This document shows, one piece after another, positions 25,806-32,564 of a DNA stretch of 32,564 bases (the first letter of the stretch is position 1; every line of letters begins with the position of its first letter). The notes beneath the pieces were generated by a model. The model saw nothing but the letters and a program-made list of their open reading frames with translations. It searched no databases and was not told where the DNA came from. A program made the translations under genes and the position numbers. This DNA is from Succinivibrionaceae bacterium (GTDB taxonomy: Bacteria > Pseudomonadota > Gammaproteobacteria > Enterobacterales > Succinivibrionaceae), in assembly GCA_017480795.1 (NCBI GenBank), contig JAFURY010000009.1:1-32564 (forward strand), read 5' to 3'.

Positions 25806-27080
25806 TTACTTCACCCGGATCACCTCGTCCCAGCTGGTGGTGTACCGCGGCGAGCAGCGCTGCCTTGATCCGCGCCAGGAGTCTTTGAGTCCCTGGCCCA
25901 GAAAGAAGACGCCGTTGCGGGTCCTGCTGTTGATCCGATCCATCACTTCCATAAGTCTGGCGCTGCGCTCGTCCTTCTGGGGATCCGAGAACAGACTCAG
26001 CTGGGCCTGGCTGTCGGCGGTGAACTGGCTGAGGATCACTCCGATTTTGCTGATCCGGCTGCCCTGATGCCAGTACTGCTTCAGCAGATCCAGCGCTGCG
26101 GCGGTGAGAACCCTGGTGTCGTTCACCGGCGAATCGAAGGCCCTGGTGCCGTTTGCCGCATAGAACTGTCCGTCGGTCTGGTAGGCGCCGGTCCGGAAGA
26201 ACAGCGTCAGGCAGCTGGCGCGCTGTCCCTCCCGGCGCATGCTTTCGGCGGCGATGGCCACATGGCTGCAAACCGCCTCCGAGACGTCGTTGAAGATGGT
26301 GGAGGGGCTGCTCATGGTGGCCGAGTGCATAATGGATTTTCGGGGCGCCGGATCCTCCGAGAATTCGTAGCATGATATGCCGTTGAGTTCCATTACCGTC
26401 TTCTGCACGTTGACTCCCAGCCTTCGGCCGATGAAGCCGAAGTCCGCCGCCGCCAGCTCCGCCGGGGTGCGGATGTTAAGCTGAGCCAGCTTCACCGACA
26501 GCTGCCGTCCGATGCCCCACACGTCCTCCAGGGGACAGCGGTAGAGGATCTCCTGCTGCAGTTTTCTGGATGTCAGATCCAGCACGCCTCCCGTGTCCGG
26601 ATGCTTTTTCACGTAGTAGTTGGCCATTTTCGCCAGCGTCTTGCTGGGGGCGAAGCCGATGCTTACCGGAATGCCGGTGGTCTTGAGAATGTAGGCTCTG
26701 ATCTGTCGTCCGGCCTCCGTGAGGTGGTCCCGGATCACCGGCACCGTGCCGGCGTTGAAGAAGGCCTCGTCGATGGAGTACTGCTCGATGTCGGGGCAGA
26801 ACATGGCAAGGGTCCGCATGACCCGGTTGGACATGTTGCCGTAAAGGGCGAAGTTGCTGGAGAACACCGCAATGGAATGGTTGCGGATTTCATTCTCTAT
26901 TTTGAAGCGGGGCGCACCCATGGGGATCCCCAGCGCCTTCACCTCCTGGGATCGGGAGATCACGCAGCCGTCGTTGTTGGACAGCACCACCACGGGCCTG
27001 CGGGCCAGATCGGGCCTGAAGGCTCTTTCGCAGGAAACGAAGAAATTGTTGCAGTCGGCTAGGCCGAAGATTTTTGCCAT
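25806..27080 (-). CDS. umuC: Y-family translesion DNA polymerase V subunit UmuC
   Basis: UmuC with UmuD'2 forms the error-prone Pol V that copies damaged DNA. The chosen ATG (27078-27080) gives MAKIFGLADCNNFFVSCERA, matching the family start; an upstream ATG would add 11 residues unlike UmuC. Catalytic sites are visible: Asp9 in LADCNNFF, VVVLSNNDGCVISRS, and YSIDEAFF near residue 108. KTLAKMANYYVKK and the helix-hairpin-helix region (VWGIGRQLSVKLAQL) follow. The C-terminal segment (RINSRTRNGVFFLGQGLKDS) is the DUF4113-type tail of UmuC. The length of 424 equals E. coli UmuC. No umuD is in the window and I see no clear LexA box upstream. The RBS is weak. The ATPase operon follows in the same direction. 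Confidence 0.93.
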   Translation of the reverse strand: MAKIFGLADCNNFFVSCERAFRPDLARRPVVVLSNNDGCVISRSQEVKALGIPMGAPRFKIENEIRNHSIAVFSSNFALYGNMSNRVMRTLAMFCPDIEQYSIDEAFFNAGTVPVIRDHLTEAGRQIRAYILKTTGIPVSIGFAPSKTLAKMANYYVKKHPDTGGVLDLTSRKLQQEILYRCPLEDVWGIGRQLSVKLAQLNIRTPAELAAADFGFIGRRLGVNVQKTVMELNGISCYEFSEDPAPRKSIMHSATMSSPSTIFNDVSEAVCSHVAIAAESMRREGQRASCLTLFFRTGAYQTDGQFYAANGTRAFDSPVNDTRVLTAAALDLLKQYWHQGSRISKIGVILSQFTADSQAQLSLFSDPQKDERSARLMEVMDRINSRTRNGVFFLGQGLKDSWRGSRQRCSPRYTTSWDEVIRVK

Positions 27081-27273
27081 TGGGGATCCGGTGTCAGTCA
27101 AAGTTCGGGCCACGGGCCGCGGCGCAGATCCGGCCGAAGAAGGCGGGGACGAAGTCCGCTTTCATTCTATCAGATCCGCAACGTTCCGATCCGCAGGCTG
27201 TTCCTGAACATGGCAAAATGTGCTTGCGATCCTGTTTTGCCGTTTTAAATTTTCGCCTGCCGTCTTCTTTGTC

Positions 27274-27302
27274 TTGATCCGGAACGCTTTTTTATGTAAA
27301 AA
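27274..27302 (+). promoter_or_regulatory. Possible promoter of yoaA
   Basis: TTGATC (27274-27279) and TAAAAA (27297-27302) have a 17-base spacer and lie about 35 bases before the yoaA ATG in an AT-richer patch. The match is moderate. The rest of the 256-base umuC-yoaA divergent gap shows nothing clear. Confidence 0.35.
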
Positions 27303-27336
27303 GTAAGATTCAGCAAATTAATTTCAGGGAGGTTTC

Positions 27337-30003
27337 ATGGGGTCATATCAGAACGGTCCGAGACAGGATCCGGACGACGGCTATCTGGCAAGTCTGCTGG
27401 CGTCGGACGGTCCGTTGGTGCCGGATCGCGGGTACTATGACTCCTACGGTCCAAACCGCTGGGATTCAAGAGGCCCGGATCCTGGCGCAGGCGCCGGTTT
27501 TTCAGGCTTTGCCGGCTTCCCAAGCTTCCCCGACACCTCCGGAAACCGGAATCCCGAGGTTCTGAGCAATTTCGACGCCGAGGGCAACGATCTCACTGCG
27601 GCCGAAAAAAATGTGGTGGACATCTTTCGGGACGGGGGGCTTCTCAGCGCGAAAACCGCATTCTTCAGGCAGCGCAAGCCTCAGATCCAGATGGTCACGG
27701 CAATTCTGAACGCCGTGAAAAAGCATCGCAACCTGGTGGTGGAGGCCGGCACCGGCACCGGCAAGACCTTCGCCTATCTCATTCCGCCTCTGAAGCAGGG
27801 CAGGCGGGTTATTGTCAGCACCCGCACCCTCAATCTGCAGGATCAGCTGCTCAAAAGAGACATTCAGCACATTCAGTCGATTCTGGGGGAAAGCTTCCTC
27901 GTGGCGGCGCTGAAGGGCAGATCCAACTACATCTGCCTTTCAAGACTCGATGCTTTGGAGCGGGGCGACAGCGGCGCCCAGAAGGCGCGGCAGAACGACA
28001 TCTTCGTCCGGGATGTTATCTCTTCGTCATTGCTGCATAAACTGAGAGACTTTCTTGAAAAGGAGCCCGACGGCGATCTGACACTGCTGTCCAGCCGCGA
28101 TTTCGACCGGACGCTGCTCGATCGCATCGCCGCCCATTCCTATTCCTGCCTCGGCTCCAACTGCCCTTTCAAGGAAACCTGCAAAGTGTCCCGTGCCAGA
28201 CTCAAGGCCTCCGAGGCGGACGTGCTCATCGTCAATCACAACATCATGCTTCAGAACTATCTGACCAAGGAGCGGCTCTTTCCGGTCACCGCCGACGTGG
28301 TGATCTTTGACGAGGCGCATCATCTGCCGTCGGTGGTGAGGGAGACATTCACCGACGAGCGCGGTTCCGCCGACATGCGGCAGATCAGGATCCTTATCGA
28401 CGACATGCGTCTTGGCTACGGCCGCTGGTATGAGAAGGCCGCCAAACTCATGGCCAAGGATGCCGTGGCCAAATTCAAATCGCCCAAGGAGTTTGCCGGC
28501 ATTCTCAAGGAACTTTACGAAGAGCTTGATTTCATCTTCAGCGAGTTTGCCCGGGATCTGTATTTCGAGGTCCGAAAGTGCGCCCCGGAAACTTCCTACG
28601 GCAAGGACGAGCAGCTTTCTGCGCAGCTGAAGGACGCCAGAGCCAGAAATCCCAAGGTGCTGGAGTACATGAAGCGGTTTCATGAAGAACTGAACAGTGC
28701 CGCCGACCGGATTTCGAGTCTGGACGGCAATTCCAACTTCCTGCGGACCGGCTCCGACGGGGCGGTGCTGGCCGACAATCTGGTGCAGCTGGTGGGCGGC
28801 ATGAACGAGCTGCTGGAGCGGTTCATTGCGAGCCGGGACGACGATCTTTCCGAAGTGTTCCTTATCTCCTCCACTCAGAAAAGTTTCAGTCTCAAGGTGG
28901 TTCACCTCGATGTGGCCGGCATGTTCTCGTCCATGGTGCTGGGAGAGGAAGACCAGGATAAAAACAAGGAAAGGACCGAAAAGTCCGCCGGAAAGGATGA
29001 TGGTCGAGGCAAGACGTCGGATGAAGACGACGAGGAGCTCGTGGATGACGGTCCTCCGGAACTTCCCGATGACGACGATCCGTATGATGATGAGGAGCCG
29101 GGCGGCCCGGTCTTCGTGTTCGCCTCCGCCACCATTACGGTGCAGAACTCCTTCCACCGCTTTACCCGAAGTCTTGGCATCAGAGATGAACTGTTCCTCA
29201 GAGTGTCCTCGCCTTTCGACTACCGGCATCAGGGCTTTTTCTACGTGCCAGAGTTCATTCCCGCCGGAAAAACCGTGGGGGACGAGCATGCCAGACAGGT
29301 GGTGCAGTACGCTCTGCCGCTGCTTTCGGCCATCGATGGCGGCTTTCTGATCCTGTGCACCAGCGTGGGCGCCATGAACCGGGTGTACGATCTGCTTTCG
29401 GAGCATCGGGCTCTTCGTGGCAGAGGGCTTTTCAGCCAGGCCAGAACCGGCAAGACGGAAATTCTCCGCAATATGCAGCGGCTGGGCAACGCGGTTACGG
29501 TGGCTACCTCATCCTTCTGGGAGGGCGTGGACATTCCGGGCAGCGCCCTTTCCTGCGTCATTATCGATCGCCTCCCTTTCAGACCGATGGACACCATGCA
29601 GAAGGCGGTTAGCGACTATGTGACCAGCGTGCTGCGTCAGAACTCCTTCATGGAGCTGTCCCTGCCTGAGATGATCATTTCACTGAAGCAGGGCGTGGGA
29701 CGGCTCATCCGTTCGGAAAAAGACTTCGGCGTGGTGGCTATCGCCGACGACCGGATTGCAAGAGGTCCCGCCTACGGTCGCAAGGTGATTTCGGAACTGC
29801 CTCCGTTTGCCACCACCGGCAGCGTGGAGGAGATCCGTCGCGCCTGGCTTGAGCACGTAACGAAGATTGCTGCGGAAAAGACAAGCGATGCGGACGTGGA
29901 CGTGGACGTGGACGAAATTCTGGACAGTCCGACTTCTGACGACATTCAGATCCGGGATGGCTGGACCGAGGAGCCGGAGGAGAACGAAAGGGAGGAGCTT
30001 TAA
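27337..30003 (+). CDS. yoaA: XPD/DinG-family Fe-S helicase YoaA
   Basis: This is an SF2 5'-3' DNA helicase; YoaA acts with HolC in tolerance of replication damage. Walker A is VVEAGTGTGKTFAY (Lys143). Four cysteines for the 4Fe-4S cluster are at 200, 271, 276 and 282, the DEAH box is at 325-328 (VVIFDEAHHLP), and later motifs are VFASATI, SFWEGVDIPGS and QGVGRLIRSEKDFG. The length is 888 residues against about 640 in E. coli. The extra sequence is a Gly/Pro/Asp-rich N-terminus of about 85 residues, an acidic low-complexity insert at about 537-590 just before the FASATI motif, and an acidic tail with a DVDVDVD repeat. YoaA is preferred over DinG because tsaB follows directly, as in E. coli. 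GGGAGG precedes the ATG. Confidence 0.93.
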   Translation: MGSYQNGPRQDPDDGYLASLLASDGPLVPDRGYYDSYGPNRWDSRGPDPGAGAGFSGFAGFPSFPDTSGNRNPEVLSNFDAEGNDLTAAEKNVVDIFRDGGLLSAKTAFFRQRKPQIQMVTAILNAVKKHRNLVVEAGTGTGKTFAYLIPPLKQGRRVIVSTRTLNLQDQLLKRDIQHIQSILGESFLVAALKGRSNYICLSRLDALERGDSGAQKARQNDIFVRDVISSSLLHKLRDFLEKEPDGDLTLLSSRDFDRTLLDRIAAHSYSCLGSNCPFKETCKVSRARLKASEADVLIVNHNIMLQNYLTKERLFPVTADVVIFDEAHHLPSVVRETFTDERGSADMRQIRILIDDMRLGYGRWYEKAAKLMAKDAVAKFKSPKEFAGILKELYEELDFIFSEFARDLYFEVRKCAPETSYGKDEQLSAQLKDARARNPKVLEYMKRFHEELNSAADRISSLDGNSNFLRTGSDGAVLADNLVQLVGGMNELLERFIASRDDDLSEVFLISSTQKSFSLKVVHLDVAGMFSSMVLGEEDQDKNKERTEKSAGKDDGRGKTSDEDDEELVDDGPPELPDDDDPYDDEEPGGPVFVFASATITVQNSFHRFTRSLGIRDELFLRVSSPFDYRHQGFFYVPEFIPAGKTVGDEHARQVVQYALPLLSAIDGGFLILCTSVGAMNRVYDLLSEHRALRGRGLFSQARTGKTEILRNMQRLGNAVTVATSSFWEGVDIPGSALSCVIIDRLPFRPMDTMQKAVSDYVTSVLRQNSFMELSLPEMIISLKQGVGRLIRSEKDFGVVAIADDRIARGPAYGRKVISELPPFATTGSVEEIRRAWLEHVTKIAAEKTSDADVDVDVDEILDSPTSDDIQIRDGWTEEPEENEREEL
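29893..29913 (+). repeat. 3.5 copies of a 6-bp repeat inside yoaA
   Basis: GACGTG is repeated in tandem three times, followed by GAC, and encodes alternating Asp and Val near the C-terminus of YoaA. Because the unit is 6 bp, slippage would change length without shifting the frame. Confidence 0.7.
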
Positions 30004-30038
30004 AGCTCGTTACGGCGATTTGATATGAAGGTTTTTTA

Positions 30039-30773
30039 ATGAACATACTTGCTATTGATACGGCCACCGAGGCCTGCAGCGCCGCTCTTCGCGCCGGCTC
30101 GGAGGTTTTCGCCAGAAGTCAGGTGATCCCTCAGGGACACACCAGGGTGCTGCTTGACATGGTGGATGCGCTTCTGCATGAAGCCAGGCTTGATCGAGCC
30201 GATCTTGAACTGATTGCCTGCGGACGGGGACCAGGCTCCTTTACCGGAGTGAGGATCGGCGTGGGAGCCGCTCAGGGTCTGGCTTTGGGACTTGGTCTCA
30301 AACTGCTGGGCGTTTCCGATCTGCAGATCCTGGCCCAGGGGGCCATCAGACAGCTGGGCGCGGAAAAGATCGCCGTTGCGGTGGACGCCAGAATGAGCGA
30401 GGTTTACTTCGCTCTGTTTGAAAACAGAGACGGACTTGCCGTGGCGGTCAGCCAGGAGCGGGTGTGCGCGCCGGCTCTCGCCTTTGACGAGATTCAGAAA
30501 ACTTTCGGGGAAACAGGTTTTGCGGTTACCGGCACCGGCTTCGCCGCCAGTCAGGATCTGAAGGGACTGCTGGAGCGGGACGGAGTCCCGATCTGCGGCG
30601 TTCGGCTGCCCGAGTCCTCCGACATGCTGCCTTATGTTCTCGCGCACCCTGACGAGGCCGATCTTCCCGAAAACATTGTTCCGCTTTACCTGCGCAACGA
30701 CGTGACCTGGAAAAAGATCGGAGAGCAGAAGAAGTCTGGAGAGCGGAATAAGCTCGGCGGGACGGCGGAGTAG
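30039..30773 (+). CDS. tsaB: tRNA t6A biosynthesis protein TsaB
   Basis: TsaB is the non-catalytic ASKHA-fold partner of TsaD and TsaE in making threonylcarbamoyladenosine at tRNA position 37. The 244-residue protein starts MNILAIDTATEACSAAL, the family N-terminus, and contains IACGRGPGSFTGVRIGVG (about 66-83) and VAVDARMSEVYFALF (about 112-126). The end carries the conserved PLYLRNDVTWKK. A polar tail of about 17 residues follows that most family members lack. It begins 35 bases after yoaA, an arrangement shared with E. coli, and is probably co-transcribed with it. Confidence 0.96.
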   Translation: MNILAIDTATEACSAALRAGSEVFARSQVIPQGHTRVLLDMVDALLHEARLDRADLELIACGRGPGSFTGVRIGVGAAQGLALGLGLKLLGVSDLQILAQGAIRQLGAEKIAVAVDARMSEVYFALFENRDGLAVAVSQERVCAPALAFDEIQKTFGETGFAVTGTGFAASQDLKGLLERDGVPICGVRLPESSDMLPYVLAHPDEADLPENIVPLYLRNDVTWKKIGEQKKSGERNKLGGTAE

Positions 30774-30798
30774 CGGCTGTTGCCGATAGGTCAGCTGT

Positions 30799-30808
30799 TT
30801 TTTTTTTC
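30799..30808 (+). repeat. Run of ten T between tsaB and the next gene
   Basis: Ten consecutive T follow CAGCTG about 25 bases after the tsaB stop. A weak stem (CGGC/GCCG near 30775-30786) lies upstream but is not adjacent to the run, so this is at best a poor intrinsic terminator. The tract lies 36 bases before the start of the 30844 gene and could be slippage-prone. Confidence 0.5.
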
Positions 30809-30843
30809 GGCAGACTGTTTTTACGTAGATATCCGAGGCTCAT

Positions 30844-31563
30844 ATGGTCATGATCAACAATCTTGATACGATCTGCGGTTTTATGGACTGTCAGGCGGAA
30901 GAAATGCGCCCCGGCTTTTTTCATCCCGTATCTCTGGTGATCAGGCGCAAAGACTTTGCGGATCATGCCGCCATCGACGTGTTCAAAACCCGCGGCCGCA
31001 GATCCCAGGAGTATTTCATTCGCCACTGGCTGGTGCGATCCTCGAAGGAGCTGCGGGACCGCTTCGAGGCCATGAGCAGATGGGCGGACATGTTTCACGG
31101 CCGGCTGTACTTCGGACTTGACGCCAAGGATCTGAAAAAGGTGCTGTCCGCTCAGATCGCCTTTGAGGCGGGAGAGCTGTCGGACATTGACGAGTCATCG
31201 GTCTCAGCCTACTGCCACAGCTTTCACAGCATACCCCGGCAGAGCGAAACCTCGGTGACGGCACTCAGGTGCTTCATGGTGGATGCCGACGTGGCGCCTG
31301 GTGCGGGCGGAGCAGAGGTTGCCGCGGCGGCGGAGAATCTGAAACGGATTGCCGAGTCGGCCAGCCCGTTCAGAGTTTTCGTATTTCCTTCCAAAACCGG
31401 CTTTCACCTGGCCGGTCGCATCCGCGGCGCCGGCGGCAGCGCCGATCTCAGACGCTTTGAGGCGCATCTTGCCGAATATCTTGCAGACGACAGCTGTCCT
31501 CTGACGGAGGCCAGTCTCAAGAAAAACTCCATGGTCAATCTCTACATGAACACCCTGCAATAG
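30844..31563 (+). CDS. Uncharacterised protein with primase-like (AEP) motifs
   Basis: I do not recognise this 239-residue family. Residues 86-100 read GRLYFGLDAKDLKKV. Residues 143-149 (CFMVDAD) are a hydrophobic strand ending in Asp-x-Asp. After a helix, residues 177-190 read RVFVFPSKTGFHLA. A DxD strand followed by a strand ending in a Ser-x-x-Gly-x-His turn is the order of catalytic motifs I and II in archaeo-eukaryotic primases. Similar short proteins occur in phages, from memory. No helicase or zinc domain is attached. It follows tsaB with AGG before the ATG and ends at a strong terminator. The similarity is by motif only and could be chance. Confidence 0.7.
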   Translation: MVMINNLDTICGFMDCQAEEMRPGFFHPVSLVIRRKDFADHAAIDVFKTRGRRSQEYFIRHWLVRSSKELRDRFEAMSRWADMFHGRLYFGLDAKDLKKVLSAQIAFEAGELSDIDESSVSAYCHSFHSIPRQSETSVTALRCFMVDADVAPGAGGAEVAAAAENLKRIAESASPFRVFVFPSKTGFHLAGRIRGAGGSADLRRFEAHLAEYLADDSCPLTEASLKKNSMVNLYMNTLQ

Positions 31564-31660
31564 CGCTTTGGCTCTTCGGGATAGAGACGGCGGAAAAACG
31601 GTATGCGCTCTAACCCGGCCGGCGCCGGATTTCGGGCGAGGACAACTTTTCCGGAAAATA

Positions 31661-31700
31661 AAAAGACCGAACATGAGAATCTGTCTCTGTCCGGTCTTTT
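31661..31700. terminator. Bidirectional terminator between convergent genes
   Basis: AAAAGACCG (31661-31669) and CGGTCTTTT (31692-31700) form a 9-bp stem. ACA/TGT and GAGA/TCTC extend it inwards. A-rich sequence on one side and T on the other let it act in both directions, ending the 30844-31563 gene and the convergent 31791-32294 gene. The rest of 31564-31790 shows no gene. Confidence 0.88.
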
Positions 31701-31790
31701 CGGCCTGTCTGTAAATCCGTTCATGAAACTCCCTTATCATCCTCTCGGGCGAAATCCGCAGGAGCGGATCCTCGAGGCGGGAGCGCGAAA

Positions 31791-32294
31791 CTATTTCTTC
31801 TTCTTTTTGTCTTCCGGAGTGCAATCGTCCTCGGTTGGAAGCTGGCTGATATCGGCCATCTTGACCTTCAGCGCTTCGGCATAGCATTTTTCCTTCTTTG
31901 GCCGCGCCTGGGACTGCTTCATGCTCTGAACCGACATGTCGCACTTGTTCAGATTGGCGATGTACGTATCCTCGATTTTACGGCGGTAGTAGCGGATCTT
32001 CTCGTTATGCAGATCCTTGCAGCCACGGATAAGCTCTTCCTCGTTTTTGGCATTCTTTTTTTCCGCAAGCTTCTTCTTCTCTTCCTTGATCTTCTGGATC
32101 GCCAGAAGTTCGTTCGGGGAGAACACCGTGTCAATCATGTTGACCTGAGCCGATGCATCCTCTCGGGGCGGATGCTGCGAGTAGTGGGTAACTCCATTAC
32201 CGTCTACCCAACTGAAAACCTGCGCGGCTTCGGCGGCAGCCAACGCGACTGTCGCCGCAACTGCCGTCAGCAGGAGTTTCTTCATAAGTATCAT
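31791..32294 (-). CDS. Secreted DUF4124 domain protein
   Basis: The 167-residue protein starts MILMKKLLLTAVAATVALAA, a signal peptide with cleavage near AEA-AQ. The short DUF4124 motif follows: VFSWVDGNGVTHYSQHPP (about 26-43). The remainder is highly charged and helical (EEKKKLAEKKNAKNEEELI) and ends in six lysines. Three cysteines are present (about 93, 119 and 138). DUF4124 proteins are exported and of unknown function. The ATG at 32292-32294 is chosen because GGAAGG lies nine bases upstream; an ATG three codons later also fits the signal peptide but has no RBS. It is a single-gene unit with a promoter-like -10 upstream and a shared terminator downstream. Confidence 0.8.
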   Translation of the reverse strand: MILMKKLLLTAVAATVALAAAEAAQVFSWVDGNGVTHYSQHPPREDASAQVNMIDTVFSPNELLAIQKIKEEKKKLAEKKNAKNEEELIRGCKDLHNEKIRYYRRKIEDTYIANLNKCDMSVQSMKQSQARPKKEKCYAEALKVKMADISQLPTEDDCTPEDKKKKK

Positions 32295-32334
32295 GCGTTG
32301 CAACCTTCCATGGTCAATACATCTAGATACTCGC

Positions 32335-32340
32335 ATTATA
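32335..32340 (-). promoter_or_regulatory. -10 element upstream of the DUF4124 gene
   Basis: TATAAT on the minus strand lies about 40 bases before the start codon in AT-rich DNA. At 17 bases further up only CAAATT is found, a poor -35, so the promoter call rests on the -10 alone. Confidence 0.45.
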
Positions 32341-32564
32341 TACTTTATGAAAATCTAAATTTGTAGATCGAGGCGGAGTTTTTTCACAAAAAACAGGATT
32401 TTGATCATGTTTTGATCTTTTTGTTTCCATGCCCCCGATGCAAAATTTGCAACGAACTTCAAATTAGTTTTGTGATCAAGCCTATATAAATTCATTTAAG
32501 TTTGTGCATAGTGGCAAATTTGTGTATTTATTGAGCAATTATTTAGATTGATCAAAACTATTAA
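32341..32564. other. AT-rich intergenic region with repeated TTGATC/GATCAA motifs
   Basis: No ORF or RNA gene is seen. TTGATCA (32401-32407), TTTGATC (32411-32417), TGATCA (32473-32478) and the perfect palindrome TTGATCAA (32548-32555) occur within 155 bases. A TATATAAA stretch at 32483-32490 could be a -10 for a plus-strand gene beyond the window. The motifs resemble FNR half-sites but lack the four-base spacer of a full site. Confidence 0.4.

Noticed and set aside
25774..26373. A 199-codon minus-strand frame overlapping the end of umuC
   Set aside because: It is an out-of-frame reading of umuC, rich in Arg/Gln/Gly/His, with no motif or start signal.
27114..27336. Search for a LexA box between umuC and yoaA
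   Set aside because: CTG-N10-CAG is not found; CAGGCTGTTCCTG is only a short partial symmetry and does not fit the operator.

Overview
The window is a stretch of bacterial chromosome, most likely from a gammaproteobacterium. The evidence is a contiguous recC-recB-recD set, a yoaA-tsaB pair (neighbours in enterobacteria too), a large MscK/MscM-type mechanosensitive channel, the envelope-associated ATP-grasp / inactive-transglutaminase-7TM / retropepsin trio, and a UmuC with a DUF4113-like tail. Most of the DNA is GC-rich. AT-rich exceptions are the left island (about 137-1436), a short stretch before recC, the SMC-like ATPase operon (22455-25753) and the right edge. The species cannot be named from sequence alone; RecB, RecC and RecD are all much longer than the E. 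coli proteins, so this is not a close relative of E. coli.

Left edge (1-2014). The end of an IS3-like element (1 to about 136) has inserted into, and truncated, a minus-strand gene whose N-terminus resembles a PqqD-like RiPP recognition element (RRE). Upstream of it on the same strand are two unannotated small ORFs with good ribosome binding sites (702-923 and 1104-1265). They share a Tyr-Tyr-x-(x)-Gly-Cys motif followed by a short polar tail. A stem-loop terminator sits between the precursor-like ORF and the RRE gene, and an 11-C tract plus a 17-bp direct repeat sits upstream of the first small ORF. I read this as the remains of a RiPP-like peptide locus, probably broken by the IS. A gene remnant (1437-1529) and a repeat-rich stretch separate it from recC.

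DNA repair block (2015-14140). recC, recB and recD are in one orientation and encode the RecBCD nuclease-helicase. The 3' end of recC appears to leave the conserved reading frame. A mechanosensitive channel gene (14218-17490) follows on the same strand.

Envelope block (17581-21173, minus strand). A RimK-like ATP-grasp ligase and an inactive transglutaminase with seven membrane helices form one operon with a strong promoter. A lipoprotein retropepsin-like protease lies just upstream with its own promoter and terminator. tpiA (21465-22226) is divergent, with its own extended -10 promoter and terminator.

Accessory operon (22455-27080, minus strand). umuC is followed by two overlapping AT-rich genes: an SMC/RecF-like ABC ATPase and an AlbA_2 (Schlafen-like) ATP-binding protein. 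This is a candidate two-gene defence or stress module.

Right part (27337-32294). yoaA (XPD/DinG-like Fe-S helicase with an unusual acidic insert), tsaB (tRNA t6A synthesis) and an unrecognised protein with primase-like (AEP) motifs run in the plus direction. They meet a DUF4124 secreted protein head-on at a strong bidirectional terminator. The last 220 bases are AT-rich with several TTGATC/GATCAA motifs and no gene.
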